A stretch of 15,918 nt of DNA from JBBTWV01 sp038062615 (GTDB taxonomy: Bacteria > Patescibacteriota > Gracilibacteria > UBA1369 > UM-FILTER-53-11). Below are positions 14,581 through 15,918 of this stretch, piece by piece. Both the position numbers and the translations under genes were made by a program. Below the pieces are notes generated by a model, which ran no database searches, had not been told where the DNA came from, and saw only the letters and a list, made by a program, of their open reading frames with translations. The first letter of the stretch is position 1, and each line of letters opens with the position of its first letter. The stretch spans positions 1 to 15,918 of the forward strand of contig JBBTWV010000026.1 of assembly GCA_038062615.1 (NCBI GenBank), in the 5' to 3' direction.

Positions 14581-14609
14581 AAAATCCCCTCGGGTGAGGA
14601 GGGGATTTT
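14581..14609. terminator. Intrinsic terminator after the SLH gene
   Basis: AAAATCCCCTC (14581-14591) pairs perfectly over 11 bp with GAGGGGATTTT (14599-14609) around a 7-nt loop. Read on the minus strand it is followed by TTTTTGTTTGT and ends transcription of the SLH-domain gene; on the plus strand TTTTATTTTC follows, so it can act both ways. It separates the SLH gene from the aminotransferase promoter. Confidence 0.85.
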
Positions 14610-14634
14610 ATTTTCTTTGGTACTGTTCGCCGTT

Positions 14635-15216
14635 TTAAACTCGCGGCATTCTTGCAATGATGTCGCGGGCAAAAGTTTTTTCAAGAATATCATTGGGACG
14701 ATAATCAACCTGTACTGCTCCCACGGCATAGAGTGTTTTGACGCCATCAAGAGCCCAGCCAGGAATGTTGTTTACAAAATAAGGAGTTCCGTTTACAACC
14801 GTTGTGCCATTTAATCCGAATGCATGCTGGATGAGTACCGCAAACTCAGCGCGGCTCAAATTATAATTCGGTTTGAATGTTCCATCTTGGTGACCTTGAA
14901 CAAATCCCTGATCATAAGCCGTCTCAATGTAAATGAAGTTTGGATTCGTTGGCGGCACATCGCTAAAATGCTGCACTGGGTTTTGGACAAGTTGAATTCC
15001 TGCAACACTGCCTGACGGAATCATCAACTGTTCCACAACCATTTTCATAAGCTCACCGCGAGTCACATATAAGCTCGCTACTGGACGAATATTTCGTGGG
15101 TCAAAATTCCCTGGTAATTGAAAAGCACCCTTTTGCGTTGCCGTGTTTCCAAGATAAACAGCCGCGCCAATGACGACCACAAGAACAATTCCAATGATCC
15201 ATTTTGAATTTTTCAT
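14635..15216 (-). CDS. Membrane-anchored S-layer homology (SLH) domain protein
   Basis: The 193 residues start with KNSK and a hydrophobic segment (6-22, WIIGIVLVVVIGAAVYL), an N-terminal signal anchor that leaves the rest outside the membrane. The outer part consists of SLH-type repeats: a partial one around 46-65 (VTRGELMKMVVEQL), a full one at about 83-134 (HFSDVPPTNPNFIYIETAYD, then GFVQGHQDGTFKPNYNLSRAEF) and a third at about 145-191 (PGWALDGVKTLYAVGAVQ). SLH repeats commonly bind secondary cell-wall polymers or S-layer material. No enzymatic domain is attached, so the protein looks like a wall-membrane connector. It is a single gene, flanked downstream by a strong terminator; I see no convincing -35 upstream, only A/T-rich DNA without a Shine-Dalgarno sequence. 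Confidence 0.88.
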   Translation of the reverse strand: MKNSKWIIGIVLVVVIGAAVYLGNTATQKGAFQLPGNFDPRNIRPVASLYVTRGELMKMVVEQLMIPSGSVAGIQLVQNPVQHFSDVPPTNPNFIYIETAYDQGFVQGHQDGTFKPNYNLSRAEFAVLIQHAFGLNGTTVVNGTPYFVNNIPGWALDGVKTLYAVGAVQVDYRPNDILEKTFARDIIARMPRV

Positions 15217-15253
15217 ATTTTGTTTTGTTTAATAAATTATTTTATGCCTTGTA

Positions 15254-15270
15254 GCGAAACTGAGTTTCGC
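15254..15270. repeat. Inverted repeat GCGAAACT-G-AGTTTCGC
   Basis: Eight-base arms flank one central base in perfect symmetry, 38 bp upstream of the SLH start on the minus strand. It may be an operator or a small hairpin. The 10-mer GAGTTTCGCA (15262-15271) also occurs at 1271-1280 in the recA-recX gap, and TGTCATT lies near both, which hints at fragments of a dispersed repeat. Confidence 0.35.
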
Positions 15271-15425
15271 AGAGTTATTGTCATTTGTTTGAAGAGCTCG
15301 ACCTCCGTCCCTTCGTATAGATACTACCATAAAAGCCCCCCCGTCAATCTCAACAATCTTGGCATAAATAACCTGATTTTAATGATTTAGCTAGTCAAAA
15401 AAGTTGTTTCTAAGCCAGGTATATG

Positions 15426-15445
15426 TGAGTATACGCTCATATTAT
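15426..15445 (+). promoter_or_regulatory. Second copy of the recA-type operator, next to a -10 box
   Basis: TGAGTATACGCTCA (15426-15439) differs from the recA copy (131-144) at one of 14 positions, and its right half-site ACGCTCA is identical. TATTAT (15440-15445) follows directly and serves as a -10 box 6 nt before ATG 15452; no clear -35 is visible. The geometry matches recA, with the palindrome immediately upstream of the -10. This suggests common control of both genes. Confidence 0.55.
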
Positions 15446-15451
15446 ATGGAG

Positions 15452-15910
15452 ATGGAAAATCTACAAAATTTGAGCGACGAAAAACTTTTTACACTGTGCC
15501 AACAGTACGGTGAGCAAGCGCGAAAGTGGCGGCAAAAATTTGCCGGATTATTGCCAGAGGTTAATCGGCGTCGGTTGTATGAGAAAAAAGGTTTTAGTTC
15601 AATTTTTGAGTTTGCGGCGAAGTTGGCTGGAATGAGCCATAAACAAGTACAGCTGGTTCTTCATTTAGAAGAAAGATTTGAAACTCTGCCTGTTTTGCAA
15701 AATCTGCTGGTAACAGGAGAGGTGAGTATGAATAAATTAACGAAGGTAGCTTCCATCGCTACGCAGGAAAATGAAGAATTATTAGGTGAGCAAGTAAAAT
15801 TACTATCAACTCGGGCGGTGGAAACCTTCGCAAGGGATGTTCGTAATGAGACATTTCTGCACGTGCGGGATAAACCAATTAATTTGGTTGAATTTTGGGT
15901 CTGCATGTGA
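15452..15910 (+). CDS. N-terminal region of an HNH-endonuclease-family protein, apparently frameshifted at the window end
   Basis: The readable part is 152 residues from ATG 15452 (MENLQNLSDEKLFTLCQQYG). It is helical and charged, with QKFAGLLPEVNRRRLYEKKG (27-46), FEFAAKLAGMSHKQV and LVTGEVSMNKLTKVASIATQ. From memory this matches the N-terminal part of proteins with a C-terminal HNH nuclease domain found in uncultivated bacteria; the nuclease part is not in the window, so the function is inferred. TGA 15908-15910 cuts the frame, but the frame two bases over reads GLHVTDL to the last base, as expected for continuation if one base is missing at TTTTGGG (15893-15899). An ATG at 15446 is an alternative start. 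The recA-type palindrome before it suggests DNA-damage control. Confidence 0.6.
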   Translation: MENLQNLSDEKLFTLCQQYGEQARKWRQKFAGLLPEVNRRRLYEKKGFSSIFEFAAKLAGMSHKQVQLVLHLEERFETLPVLQNLLVTGEVSMNKLTKVASIATQENEELLGEQVKLLSTRAVETFARDVRNETFLHVRDKPINLVEFWVCM

Positions 15911-15918
15911 CTGATTTG

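Noticed and set aside
1..15918. CRISPR array, transposase or insertion sequence, integrase, prophage
   Set aside because: No direct repeat/spacer series, no transposase motifs and no long terminal inverted repeats seen; the only short duplicated unit is at 7293-7434.

Overview
The window looks like chromosomal DNA from a small-genome, uncultivated bacterium. My best guess is the Patescibacteria/CPR radiation, possibly a Peregrinibacteria-like lineage. This is an inference from gene style only: short divergent housekeeping proteins, no convincing Shine-Dalgarno sequence before any start, several promoters whose -10 box lies 6-13 nt from the start codon, and a tail gene resembling HNH-endonuclease-family proteins I associate with that group. 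TGA is used as a normal stop (recX, pilB, dprA), which argues against the UGA-recoding Gracilibacteria/Absconditabacteria.

Layout. 1-1786: a recA promoter with an operator-like palindrome, then recA and recX (+). 1783-2358: a strong promoter and a small secreted or anchored cysteine-rich protein with an internal duplication; its frame appears broken by one base near 1898-1900. 2463-3743: nusA (+). 3770-4589: an unrecognised short open stretch (+) and an orphan minus-strand gene of 235 aa with its own promoter. 4716-6365: a PilB/GspE-type ATPase (+), whose tail overlaps that of the convergent dprA (6344-7237, -). 7238-7563: a gene-poor but structured stretch holding a candidate plus-strand small RNA ending in an intrinsic terminator, a minus-strand tRNA-like element with CCA but no recognisable anticodon arm, and a shrunken second copy of its ends. 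7564-8703: PurM-like AIR synthetase (+), convergent across a two-way terminator on a minus-strand run: aminotransferase, ftsE, purL, then a PurQ fusion carrying two PurS-like domains (14559 down to 8806). 14635-15216: an anchored SLH-repeat protein (-). 15452-end: the N-terminal part of an HNH-endonuclease-family protein (+), apparently frameshifted at the window edge.

How they work together. purL, purQ-S-S and purM cover two consecutive steps of de novo purine synthesis (FGAR to FGAM to AIR). recA, recX, dprA and pilB fit natural transformation and recombination: pilus-driven DNA uptake, DprA loading of RecA, and RecX tuning of RecA. The most interesting regulatory signal is a shared 14-bp palindrome (TGAGYRTACGCTCA) immediately upstream of the -10 region of both recA and the HNH-family gene 15.3 kb away. 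It is a candidate DNA-damage (SOS-type) operator linking the two.
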